A stretch of 64,000 nt of DNA, from positions 558,001 to 622,000 of the forward strand of contig NZ_CP108041.1 of assembly GCF_036173065.1 (NCBI RefSeq). Direction: 5' to 3'. The translations under genes were made by a program, and so were the position numbers. This DNA is from Rhodococcus sp. NBC_00297 (GTDB lineage Bacteria > Actinomycetota > Actinomycetes > Mycobacteriales > Mycobacteriaceae). The notes under the pieces are model-generated. The model had not been told where the DNA came from and made no database searches. It worked only from the letters and a program-made list of their open reading frames with translations. This document shows positions 54,797 to 61,558 of the stretch, piece after piece. Each line of letters starts with the position of its first letter. The stretch's first letter is position 1.

Positions 54797-56601
54797 TGCA
54801 AAGCCTCCGCGAAGGGGCCCAGCGCGAGCGCCGGGAAGAATGTGAGCGCAGCGACGAGGACGATCGTGCCGGTGAGAAGACCGGCGAACAGCAGTCCCGT
54901 GGTGGGGAGTGTGCCGGGTCCGGCCGGACTTCGACGCTTGGTCACGAGTGAGCCGGCGAGAGCCAGAACGAACACGATCGGAAGGAATCGGCCGAGCAAC
55001 ATCGCGATGCCGAGGGAGGTCTGGAACCAGTCGTTTGTCACGGTCAGTCCGCCGAACGCACTTCCGTTGTTGTTCGACGCGGAGGCGTAGGCATAGAGCA
55101 CCTCGCTGAACCCGTGGATCGAACCCGGAGTTCCAGGGTCGCCGCTGTTGCCGAGCGCTCCGCTGGTGGAACCGAGGATCACCGTGACACCGGTCCCGAT
55201 CAGAACGAGCGCCGGCATGACCAGTACCGACAGCGCTGCCATCGTGATCTCGCGTTTGCCGAGCTTCTTCCCGAGGTATTCGGGCGTGCGTCCGACCAGA
55301 AGCCCACCCACGAACACGGCGATGACGGCCAGCACCAGCATTCCGTAGAGGCCGGTCCCGACTCCGCCGGGTGCGACCTCGCCGAAGAGCATGTTCAGGA
55401 TGACGACTCCACCGCCGAGCGGGGACATGGCGTCGTGCGCGGAGTTGACTGCACCGGTCGATGTTCCGGTGGTGCTGACTGCGAACAGGGCCGAGCCGGG
55501 AATGCCGAATCGTTGTTCCTTGCCCTCCATCATGGCGCCGGCGGCCTGCGCAGCGACGCCACGAGTACCGGATTCCGCAGCGAGCGTCACGGCGAGAATG
55601 CCGGCCCACAGCAACGCCATGACGGCGAGGATCGACAGACCCTGCTTGCGTTCTTCAACGAGGGTTCCGAAGGTGCGCGTCAATGCGACCGGGATCAACA
55701 GCAGGGCGATGATCTCGACGATGTTGGACAGCGGCGTCGGATTCTCGAACGGGTGCGCCGAGTTGGCCGTCAGGATTCCGCCACCGTTGGTACCGAGCTC
55801 TTTGATCGCTTCCTGAGAGGCGACAGGAGCGAGTGCGTTCGTGATCGAGCTGCCGTCCAGACCCGTCGAGGCGAAACCGCTGTGGAACGACATGACGACG
55901 CCCTGCGTCAGCAGGATCAGCGCCACGACGAACGACAACGGCAGCAGGATCCGCAGTACGCCGCGCGTGAGATCGACCCAGAAGTTTCCGAGTTCACCTC
56001 CGCTGCGCACGCGGACGAACCCGCGGATCACCGCGACGGCCACAGCCAGTCCGACTGCGGCAGAGACGAAGTTCTGTACTGCGAGGCCGAGAGGTTGAGT
56101 CAGATTGCTCATCGTCGTCTCGGGTGAGTACGACTGCCAGTTGGTGTTCGTGACGAAGGAGATCGCCGTGTTGAACGCGACCGACGGGCTGACGCCCGGC
56201 AGCGAGTTGTTCAGTGGCAGAACACCTTGAACACGTTGGAGCGCGTAGAGGAAGAAGACGCCGGCAGCAGAGAAGCCCAGCAGCGACAAGGCGTAGCCGA
56301 CCCACGTCTGTTCCGCGCGGGGGTCGATCCGGCACACGCGATACAGCAGAGATTCCACCCGCCAGTCCGCCGTTGCCGATACCGACCTGCTCGTCGGCTT
56401 CGGGGGGTCGAGCGTGGTGGTCGTGGTGATCGTCGATCCCGCAGCCTGTCGTGCGGCAGAGCTGACCACTTCGTCACGAGCACGTTCATCTCGCGGAGTG
56501 GTGAAGACGCGCGCCATGTGGTCGCCGAGGGGAACGTAGGCGGCAGCGAGCACGATCACGACGGCCGCGATCTGAAGCCCGGCCGCAAGTGCGGGAGTCA
56601 C
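54793..56601 (-). CDS. kdpA: Potassium-transporting ATPase subunit A
   Basis: The channel-like subunit that selects K+. The 602-residue product has about ten membrane helices and four pore loops, including [50 protein letters not shown] and [11 protein letters not shown]. It is some 45 residues longer than the E. coli protein. The extra length lies between helix 1 and helix 2, where a Thr/Ser/Pro-rich loop (about residues 45-80) replaces a short turn. The GTG at 56601 lies 3 bp after kdpF. Confidence 0.96.
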   Translation of the reverse strand: MTPALAAGLQIAAVVIVLAAAYVPLGDHMARVFTTPRDERARDEVVSSAARQAAGSTITTTTTLDPPKPTSRSVSATADWRVESLLYRVCRIDPRAEQTWVGYALSLLGFSAAGVFFLYALQRVQGVLPLNNSLPGVSPSVAFNTAISFVTNTNWQSYSPETTMSNLTQPLGLAVQNFVSAAVGLAVAVAVIRGFVRVRSGGELGNFWVDLTRGVLRILLPLSFVVALILLTQGVVMSFHSGFASTGLDGSSITNALAPVASQEAIKELGTNGGGILTANSAHPFENPTPLSNIVEIIALLLIPVALTRTFGTLVEERKQGLSILAVMALLWAGILAVTLAAESGTRGVAAQAAGAMMEGKEQRFGIPGSALFAVSTTGTSTGAVNSAHDAMSPLGGGVVILNMLFGEVAPGGVGTGLYGMLVLAVIAVFVGGLLVGRTPEYLGKKLGKREITMAALSVLVMPALVLIGTGVTVILGSTSGALGNSGDPGTPGSIHGFSEVLYAYASASNNNGSAFGGLTVTNDWFQTSLGIAMLLGRFLPIVFVLALAGSLVTKRRSPAGPGTLPTTGLLFAGLLTGTIVLVAALTFFPALALGPFAEALQ

Positions 56602-56604
56602 GGC

Positions 56605-56703
56605 TCAGAACCTCTCGGGGTCGAGCAACGCGATCAGCAGGTACACCGCAAGTGCCGCGGAGACCACGATCAACATCACGCTCTCGATTCCGGCGGCGGT
56701 CAT
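56605..56703 (-). CDS. kdpF: Potassium-transporting ATPase subunit F
   Basis: A 32-residue single-helix peptide (starts MTAAGIESVMLIVVSA, ends LLIALLDPERF) that matches KdpF, the small stabilising subunit of the KdpFABC complex. The ending YLLIALLxPERF is the typical family tail. Its ATG overlaps the stop of another tiny frame (ATGA), and kdpA starts 3 bp after it. It is too short to be called by normal gene finders. Confidence 0.9.
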   Translation of the reverse strand: MTAAGIESVMLIVVSAALAVYLLIALLDPERF

Positions 56704-56786
56704 GCGGATCGACCGAGTCGAAGAACGGTGAACACCAGCGCAGCGAAACCTGCTGCCGCGGTGAGTAGGTAGGCCAGGTCAGCCAT
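56700..56786 (-). CDS. 28-residue predicted membrane peptide heading the kdp operon
   Basis: The frame encodes a single hydrophobic helix with a basic C terminus (starts MADLAYLLTAAAGFAALV, ends RLGRSA). A good ribosome site (GAGGA, 8 bases before the ATG) and a 4-base ATGA overlap with kdpF argue that it is translated. No function is known to me. It could be an extra small subunit, or simply a device that couples ribosome entry to kdpF. Confidence 0.65.
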   Translation of the reverse strand: MADLAYLLTAAAGFAALVFTVLRLGRSA

Positions 56787-56878
56787 GGATGCAATCCTCG
56801 TGAAACGGCGACGACCTGCCGGCGGATGCTCGGCAGCTACGCCAGCGTCCACCCCCTACGCGCCCATCTCGGCCTTAC

Positions 56879-56896
56879 TGACGCTCTGTTGACGCT
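56879..56896 (-). promoter_or_regulatory. Candidate KdpE binding repeats upstream of kdp
   Basis: TGACGCT occurs at 56879-56885 and 56890-56896, an 11-bp period on the same face of the helix. This is the arrangement OmpR-family regulators such as KdpE bind as tandem dimers. It lies about 93 bp before the first small kdp gene, in the only intergenic region of the operon. Confidence 0.45.
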
Positions 56897-56939
56897 GCGA
56901 GCAGGCGCTTTGATGCGATCTTTACGCCACGCACCGGAA

Positions 56940-57824
56940 TCATCCCCGCCGAACCCTCGGCGCCGGCTGACACTTCGGACAGCTGAAGGACGACCGATTC
57001 ATGAACTTCTCGCGGCGGATGGGAGCGCCGCAGCGAGGGCACGGGAGTCCCTCCTGGCCGTATGCGGCCAGTGACCGGTCGAAGTACCCCGACTGACCGT
57101 TCACGTTGACGTACAGCGCGTCGAACGAGGTGCCGCCCTGCGCCAGTGCCTCCCCCATGACAGCGTGCGCGTTGTTCAGCAACCTGCGCAGCGCCGGGCG
57201 AGTCAGTGAATCGGTGAGTCGATTGCCGTGGATCTTGCTGCGCCACAACGACTCGTCGGCGTAGATGTTGCCCACGCCCGACACGACGGTCTGATCGAGG
57301 AGCGCGCGCTTGATCTCGGTGTGCTTTCCCCGCATCGCCGTCACCACGGACTCCGCGTCGAACTGGGGGTCGAGTGGGTCGCGGGCGATGTGCGCCACGG
57401 GAACCGGGACCCGGGAGCCGTCGAGCTCCACGAGGTCGGCGACGGCCCACCCGCCGAACGTCCGCTGATCGACGAATCGCAGATCCGTGCCGCTGCCCAG
57501 TCGGGCGCGGATGCGGAGATGCTTCTCGTCGGGTGCGTCCGCGGGCTGGACGAGCATCTGCCCGCTCATGCCCAGGTGCACCACGATCGACTCGAGCGAG
57601 CCGGTCGCGTCGTCGTTCGCGGCGACCACGAGCCAGAGGTACTTGCCACGGCGCTCGGCGGACACGACGGTGGTGCCGGCCAGTCGCGACTGGAGATCGA
57701 GACTTCCCTCGAGATGCCGTCGAGCGGCACGCGGATGCAGGACCTCGATGTCGACGAGGGTCTCCCCCACGACGTGCGACGCGAGTCCGCGTCGCACCAC
57801 CTCGACCTCGGGAAGTTCAGGCAT
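56940..57824 (-). CDS. mutM: Formamidopyrimidine-DNA glycosylase
   Basis: Removes 8-oxoguanine and ring-opened purines from DNA and nicks the strand. The 294-residue enzyme has the N-terminal catalytic [14 protein letters not shown] with the nucleophilic proline, the catalytic lysine in RRGKYLWL, and the helix-two-turn-helix ([21 protein letters not shown]). The C-terminal zinc finger is [24 protein letters not shown]. Its start overlaps the rnc stop by 8 bp. It is the first gene of the conserved right flank after the purine/kdp segment. Confidence 0.96.
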   Translation of the reverse strand: MPELPEVEVVRRGLASHVVGETLVDIEVLHPRAARRHLEGSLDLQSRLAGTTVVSAERRGKYLWLVVAANDDATGSLESIVVHLGMSGQMLVQPADAPDEKHLRIRARLGSGTDLRFVDQRTFGGWAVADLVELDGSRVPVPVAHIARDPLDPQFDAESVVTAMRGKHTEIKRALLDQTVVSGVGNIYADESLWRSKIHGNRLTDSLTRPALRRLLNNAHAVMGEALAQGGTSFDALYVNVNGQSGYFDRSLAAYGQEGLPCPRCGAPIRREKFMNRSSFSCPKCQPAPRVRRG

Positions 57825-58599
57825 TCCGGTCGGACGACATCTCCGGGGTCGGGCCGGCGATCAGCGCTGCGGAGGCCGATTCACTGAGAGCGTTCCAGGC
57901 CGCGCTGGCGGCGCGCTGCTCGGCTTCCTTCTTCGAGCGCCCCACGCCCTGCCCGTGCGGCGATCCGCCGACGAGCACGGTGGCCGTGAACTCCTTGTCG
58001 TGGTCCGGTCCCGTCGCGGTGATCTCGTACGCGGGAACACCGAGACCCTTCTCGGCCGTGAGCTCCTGCAGGCTGGTCTTCCAGTCGAGGCCGGCACCGA
58101 GACGCGGTCCACGCTCGAGCAACGCGTCGAACAGACGCAGCACCACCTCGCGTGCGACGTCGATGCCGTGCTCGACGTGGATGGCGCCGAGAAGCGATTC
58201 CATGCCGTCCGCGAGGATCGACGGCTTGTCGCGCCCACCGGTCATCTCCTCGCCCTTGCCCAGAAGCAGGTGCGCACCGAGTCCGCCGTCACCCAGTTGG
58301 CGAGCCACCTCGGCGAGCGCGTGCATGTTGACCACGCTCGCGCGGATCTTGGCCAGCTCGCCCTCCGACTTGTCGGGGTGGGCGCTGTACAGCTGCTCGG
58401 TGATGCTCAGACCCAGAACGGAATCTCCGAGGAACTCGAGGCGTTCGTTCGTGGGCAGCCCACCGTTCTCGTACGCGTACGAGCGGTGGGTGAGAGCGTG
58501 GACGAGCAGGTCGTGGTCCAGAGACACGCCAAGAGCGGCGAGAAGCGATGCATGATCGTCCTCGCCGCTCCGGTCTGTCGCTGGCGACTGTGAGGTCAC
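57817..58599 (-). CDS. rnc: Ribonuclease III
   Basis: Cuts double-stranded RNA, including rRNA precursors. The 260-residue protein has the catalytic signature [21 protein letters not shown], the second acidic site [16 protein letters not shown], and a C-terminal double-stranded RNA-binding domain ([32 protein letters not shown]). The GTG at 58599, 2 bp after rpmF, gives a normal length. Gene order DUF177-rpmF-rnc-mutM is the usual one. Confidence 0.95.
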   Translation of the reverse strand: MTSQSPATDRSGEDDHASLLAALGVSLDHDLLVHALTHRSYAYENGGLPTNERLEFLGDSVLGLSITEQLYSAHPDKSEGELAKIRASVVNMHALAEVARQLGDGGLGAHLLLGKGEEMTGGRDKPSILADGMESLLGAIHVEHGIDVAREVVLRLFDALLERGPRLGAGLDWKTSLQELTAEKGLGVPAYEITATGPDHDKEFTATVLVGGSPHGQGVGRSKKEAEQRAASAAWNALSESASAALIAGPTPEMSSDRNA

Positions 58600-58601
58600 C
58601 G

Positions 58602-58784
58602 TCAGACTGCCGCGGTGACCTGGCGACCCTTGTAGGTGCCGCAGTTCGGGCACACCGTGTGGGGCAGGGTCTTCTCGCCGCACCCGCGGTTGGGGCAGGT
58701 GATGAGGGTGGGTGCAGTGGTCTTCCACTGGCTGCGTCGCGATCGGGTGTTGGACCGCGACATCTTGCGCTTCGGAACAGCCAC
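58602..58784 (-). CDS. rpmF: 50S ribosomal protein L32
   Basis: L32, 60 residues, starts [20 protein letters not shown] and carries a zinc ribbon (CPNRGC then CPNC), so it is the zinc-binding form. The first cysteine pair is spaced by four residues rather than the usual two. The GTG start has GGAG eight bases upstream. It lies between the DUF177 gene and rnc. Confidence 0.95.
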   Translation of the reverse strand: MAVPKRKMSRSNTRSRRSQWKTTAPTLITCPNRGCGEKTLPHTVCPNCGTYKGRQVTAAV

Positions 58785-58865
58785 TTCTACTTCTCCTCGT
58801 ACTCGTTCGGTGCAATGTCGTGCTGGTGAAGCACGGGTCGTGCAGGCGCAGGGTGCGCCGGCCGA

Positions 58866-59441
58866 CTAGGTCTGGTCGGTGTCGGTCTGCAGCTTCGCCG
58901 CGAGACCGGCCCAGCGAGGATCAATTGTCTCATGCGCATGACCCGGTTCCGCAATCGACAGGCGGATGCCGCACTCCGGGCACAGTCCCTGGCAGTCCTC
59001 GGTGCACAGGGGTCGCAGCGGCAGGGTGAGCCCCGCCACGTCCACGATCAGTGGTTCGAGATCGATCGCGTCGTCCTCGACCCGGTAGAGATCGTCCTCG
59101 TCCGTGGTGGCCTCGGTGACGCTGTTCGGGTACGCGTACAGCTCCGTGAGGTGGAGCTGCACGTGTGACGTGAACGGCTCGAGGCACCGCGAGCACTCAC
59201 CGACGGTGTCGGCGTCGACCGTGCCGCTGACGAGCACACCCTCGGACACGGACTCGAACCGGAGATCGAGATCGATGTCGGCCCCCTCCTGGATCGCGAT
59301 CAGGTCCAGACCGATGCGCGACGGGGAGGGAACGGTGCGAGCGACCGGCATCATCGACCCTGCGCGGCGACCCAGACGACGGGTGTCCACCACCAGCCCC
59401 GAGACGGGTTCGGCGGAGTGGCGACGAGCAGCGGGAGACAA
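58866..59441 (-). CDS. DUF177 (YceD) family protein
   Basis: A 191-residue YceD/DUF177 protein, a family linked to 23S rRNA accumulation and 50S assembly and normally encoded before rpmF. Cysteine pairs ECSRC and [13 protein letters not shown] probably bind zinc, and acidic stretches fill the C-terminal half ([19 protein letters not shown]). The start is TTG, supported by AAAGGA seven bases upstream; no ATG or GTG nearby gives as good a site. Confidence 0.9.
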   Translation of the reverse strand: MSPAARRHSAEPVSGLVVDTRRLGRRAGSMMPVARTVPSPSRIGLDLIAIQEGADIDLDLRFESVSEGVLVSGTVDADTVGECSRCLEPFTSHVQLHLTELYAYPNSVTEATTDEDDLYRVEDDAIDLEPLIVDVAGLTLPLRPLCTEDCQGLCPECGIRLSIAEPGHAHETIDPRWAGLAAKLQTDTDQT

Positions 59442-59518
59442 CGAACGATCCTTTCACGGGCGGTGCGGGCAACCACTCCACGATACGGGAGCGTCAGGTC
59501 AGCGCCAAATCACACCAG

Positions 59519-59536
59519 CCCTCCCTGCGAGGAGGG
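59519..59536 (-). terminator. Hairpin after sepIVA
   Basis: CCCTCC (59519-59524) pairs with GGAGGG (59531-59536) on a 6-base loop, 13 bp past the sepIVA stop on the minus strand. A mildly T-rich stretch (TGTGATTTGG) follows. It separates sepIVA from the DUF177-rpmF-rnc-mutM operon. Confidence 0.5.
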
Positions 59537-59549
59537 ATCTGCATGGAGG

Positions 59550-60323
59550 TCAGTAGCGCGAGCGGCCCTCACCACGCGAGTCGGCGAAATCGGTGTCGTA
59601 ACTCGGAACGCCACTGCCGGTGCGGAGCTGCTGCCGTCCCCGACCGACGGACCGCAACGTGCCGGAGAGGATCTCCTCGAACTCCGCGAACTTCGTGTCG
59701 ACGTAGAGGTCGCATTCGGTACGCAGACGATCCGACTCGGCGTGCGCCGCGTCGATGACCCGAGCGGACTCCGCGTGCGCGGACTGCACCACCTCGGTCT
59801 GCGAGACCAGGCGCTCCTGCTCGGCGAGACCGTCGGCGACGGAACGCTCGTAGGCCGCCTTGCCGGCGTCGATCGAGCGAGCGGACTCGACGCGGCCGCG
59901 CTCGGTCAGCGTCTCGTACTCGTGCTCCGCGTCCGCGATGGTGGCGTCGGCGCGCGCGGTGGCGTCGGCGACGAGGCTCTCGGCGTGCGCGGTGGCCTCG
60001 GCGACCATCCGGTCGGCGTGGGCCTTCGCGTCGGCCAGGAGTCGATCGGCCTCGTCCCGCGCGTTCTCCACCGTGCTGGTGGCTTCCGCGTCGGCCGACG
60101 AGATCGTCTTCTCGGCACCGGTCCGTGCGTCGGACACCAGCTTGTCGCGGTGGTCCAGCACGTCCTGCGCGTCGTCGAGCTCACCCGGAATGGCGTCTCG
60201 GACGTCGTCCAGCAGCTCCAGCACATCACCACGCGGGACGACGCATCCCGCGGTCATCGGGACGCCGCGCGCCTCCTCGACGATCGCGACGAGCTCGTCG
60301 AGCGCCTCGAATACCCGGTACAC
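59550..60323 (-). CDS. sepIVA: SepIVA-like coiled-coil septation protein (DivIVA-related)
   Basis: The 257-residue product starts VYRVFEALDELVAIVEEARG and has a DivIVA-like N-terminal segment (VVPRGDVLELLDDVRDAIP). A long Ala/Glu-rich coiled coil with heptad-like repeats (about 60-215) is followed by a disordered basic tail. It corresponds to mycobacterial SepIVA (Rv2927c), needed for septation and for placing cell-envelope precursor enzymes. The start is GTG. Its location between coaD and DUF177 is the mycobacterial one apart from genes inserted in M. tuberculosis. No membrane segment is present. Confidence 0.9.
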   Translation of the reverse strand: MYRVFEALDELVAIVEEARGVPMTAGCVVPRGDVLELLDDVRDAIPGELDDAQDVLDHRDKLVSDARTGAEKTISSADAEATSTVENARDEADRLLADAKAHADRMVAEATAHAESLVADATARADATIADAEHEYETLTERGRVESARSIDAGKAAYERSVADGLAEQERLVSQTEVVQSAHAESARVIDAAHAESDRLRTECDLYVDTKFAEFEEILSGTLRSVGRGRQQLRTGSGVPSYDTDFADSRGEGRSRY

Positions 60324-60404
60324 CGTGCTCGGCCCTCACTTCGATCGACAGTCTCTGACTTCGGCGACCGCACCCGTCGGGCGCGATCTCCGGTGTCAGT
60401 GTGC

Positions 60405-60420
60405 CCGGTGCGCGCACCGG
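60405..60420 (-). terminator. Perfect GC palindrome after coaD
   Basis: CCGGTGCGCGCACCGG is a 16-bp perfect palindrome 41 bp beyond the coaD stop, in the 137-bp gap before sepIVA. It could form a tight stem in RNA, but the loop would be minimal, so its role as terminator is uncertain. Confidence 0.3.
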
Positions 60421-60460
60421 TCCGCACGATTGTCCCTCGGTGTGTCGCCGTCCGGCCCGG

Positions 60461-60943
60461 TCAGGAGCGCTCGGCGAGCCGGGCCAGCAGACGGTCGTGC
60501 ACGGCGGCCGGAACCATCGTCGTGACGTCTCCGCCCAGTCGCGCGATCTCCTTGATGAGCGAGCTCGACAGGCTGCTGTGCACCGGGTCGGTTCCGAGGA
60601 ACACCGTGTCCACGCCGGTGAGGCGCCGGTTCATCTGCGCCATCTGCACCTCGTAGTCGAAATCGGCGGCGTTGCGCAGACCCTTGACGATGGCGGTGGC
60701 CCCGGACTCCGACGCGAAGTCGACGAGCAACCCCTGCCACGTCGCGACGCGCACACCCTGCAGATGAGTGGTGGCCTGCGCCAGCATCTCGACCCGTTCG
60801 TCGACGGTGAAGAGTCCACTCTTGTTGGGGTTCACCACCACCGTGACGATGACCTCGTCGAATTGCGTTGCGACGCGCGAGATCACGTCGAGATGACCGT
60901 TGTGGATCGGATCGAAGGATCCCGGGACCAGGGCGCGGCTCAT
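60461..60943 (-). CDS. coaD: Phosphopantetheine adenylyltransferase
   Basis: Catalyses the fourth step of coenzyme A synthesis. The 160-residue enzyme has the nucleotidyltransferase motifs ALVPGSFDPIHNGHLDVISR (HxGH-type) and SSLSSSLIKEIARLGGDV, plus GLRNAADFDYEVQMAQMN for pantetheine binding. The ATG at 60943 is the family start. It follows rsmD by 14 bp, the usual pairing in actinobacteria. Confidence 0.96.
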   Translation of the reverse strand: MSRALVPGSFDPIHNGHLDVISRVATQFDEVIVTVVVNPNKSGLFTVDERVEMLAQATTHLQGVRVATWQGLLVDFASESGATAIVKGLRNAADFDYEVQMAQMNRRLTGVDTVFLGTDPVHSSLSSSLIKEIARLGGDVTTMVPAAVHDRLLARLAERS

Positions 60944-60957
60944 GGTGGGTGAACGTA

Positions 60958-61545
60958 TCAGCTTCCCTGTGCGGGGTGCTCGATCTGCGCAACCTCGAAC
61001 CGGGCCATGTCGATGCGAGCCTCGCCGTAGCGCTTGGCCTTCAATTCGACGAGCCCAGCGGGCCACAGCGTCGCGGGCGAGCGCGAGGACCGCTCGACGA
61101 CCACGAGGGCGTCCTCGGCGAGCCATTCGCCCTCGACGAGTCGGTCCAACACCGAGGACACGGCGCCGTCCGACACGGAGTACGGAGGATCGGCGAGCAC
61201 GAGGTCGTAGCGGCGCTCCGGTGTCCCGCCGACGACGGCCGCGACGGGCGCGGTACGCACCTGCGCTCCCGGCAGTCCCACGGACTCGATGTTCCGGGCG
61301 ACCACGGCCGCCGCGCGCGCGTCGTTCTCGACGAGGAGGACGTGCTCGGCTCCGCGCGAGAGCGCTTCGAGGCCGAGAGCGCCCGATCCCGCGTACAGGT
61401 CCAGCACCGACGCACCGTCGAGGTACATCCGGCTCTCGAGCGCACTGAAGAGCGCCTCTCGGACCCGGTCCGCGGTGGGTCTGGTGCCGCGGGACGGCAC
61501 GACGAGCGAACGCCCGCCGGCCGTCCCGGCCACGATCCTGGTCAC
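60958..61545 (-). CDS. rsmD: 16S rRNA (guanine966-N2)-methyltransferase RsmD
   Basis: Methylates G966 of 16S rRNA. The 195-residue protein shows the AdoMet site VLDLYAGSGALGLEALSRGA and the catalytic LVLADPPYSV (DPPY motif). The N terminus RIVAGTAGGRSLVVPS is typical. The start is GTG, 13 bp after the pyc stop, so pyc, rsmD and coaD are probably one transcription unit. Confidence 0.95.
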   Translation of the reverse strand: MTRIVAGTAGGRSLVVPSRGTRPTADRVREALFSALESRMYLDGASVLDLYAGSGALGLEALSRGAEHVLLVENDARAAAVVARNIESVGLPGAQVRTAPVAAVVGGTPERRYDLVLADPPYSVSDGAVSSVLDRLVEGEWLAEDALVVVERSSRSPATLWPAGLVELKAKRYGEARIDMARFEVAQIEHPAQGS

Positions 61546-61558
61546 TGCGAGAACCCTG

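Noticed and set aside
42097-57824. A functional link between the 8-oxoguanine deaminase and mutM
   Set aside because: Both deal with 8-oxoguanine, but mutM belongs to the conserved right flank and is 13 kb away beyond the kdp operon, so the proximity is probably coincidence.
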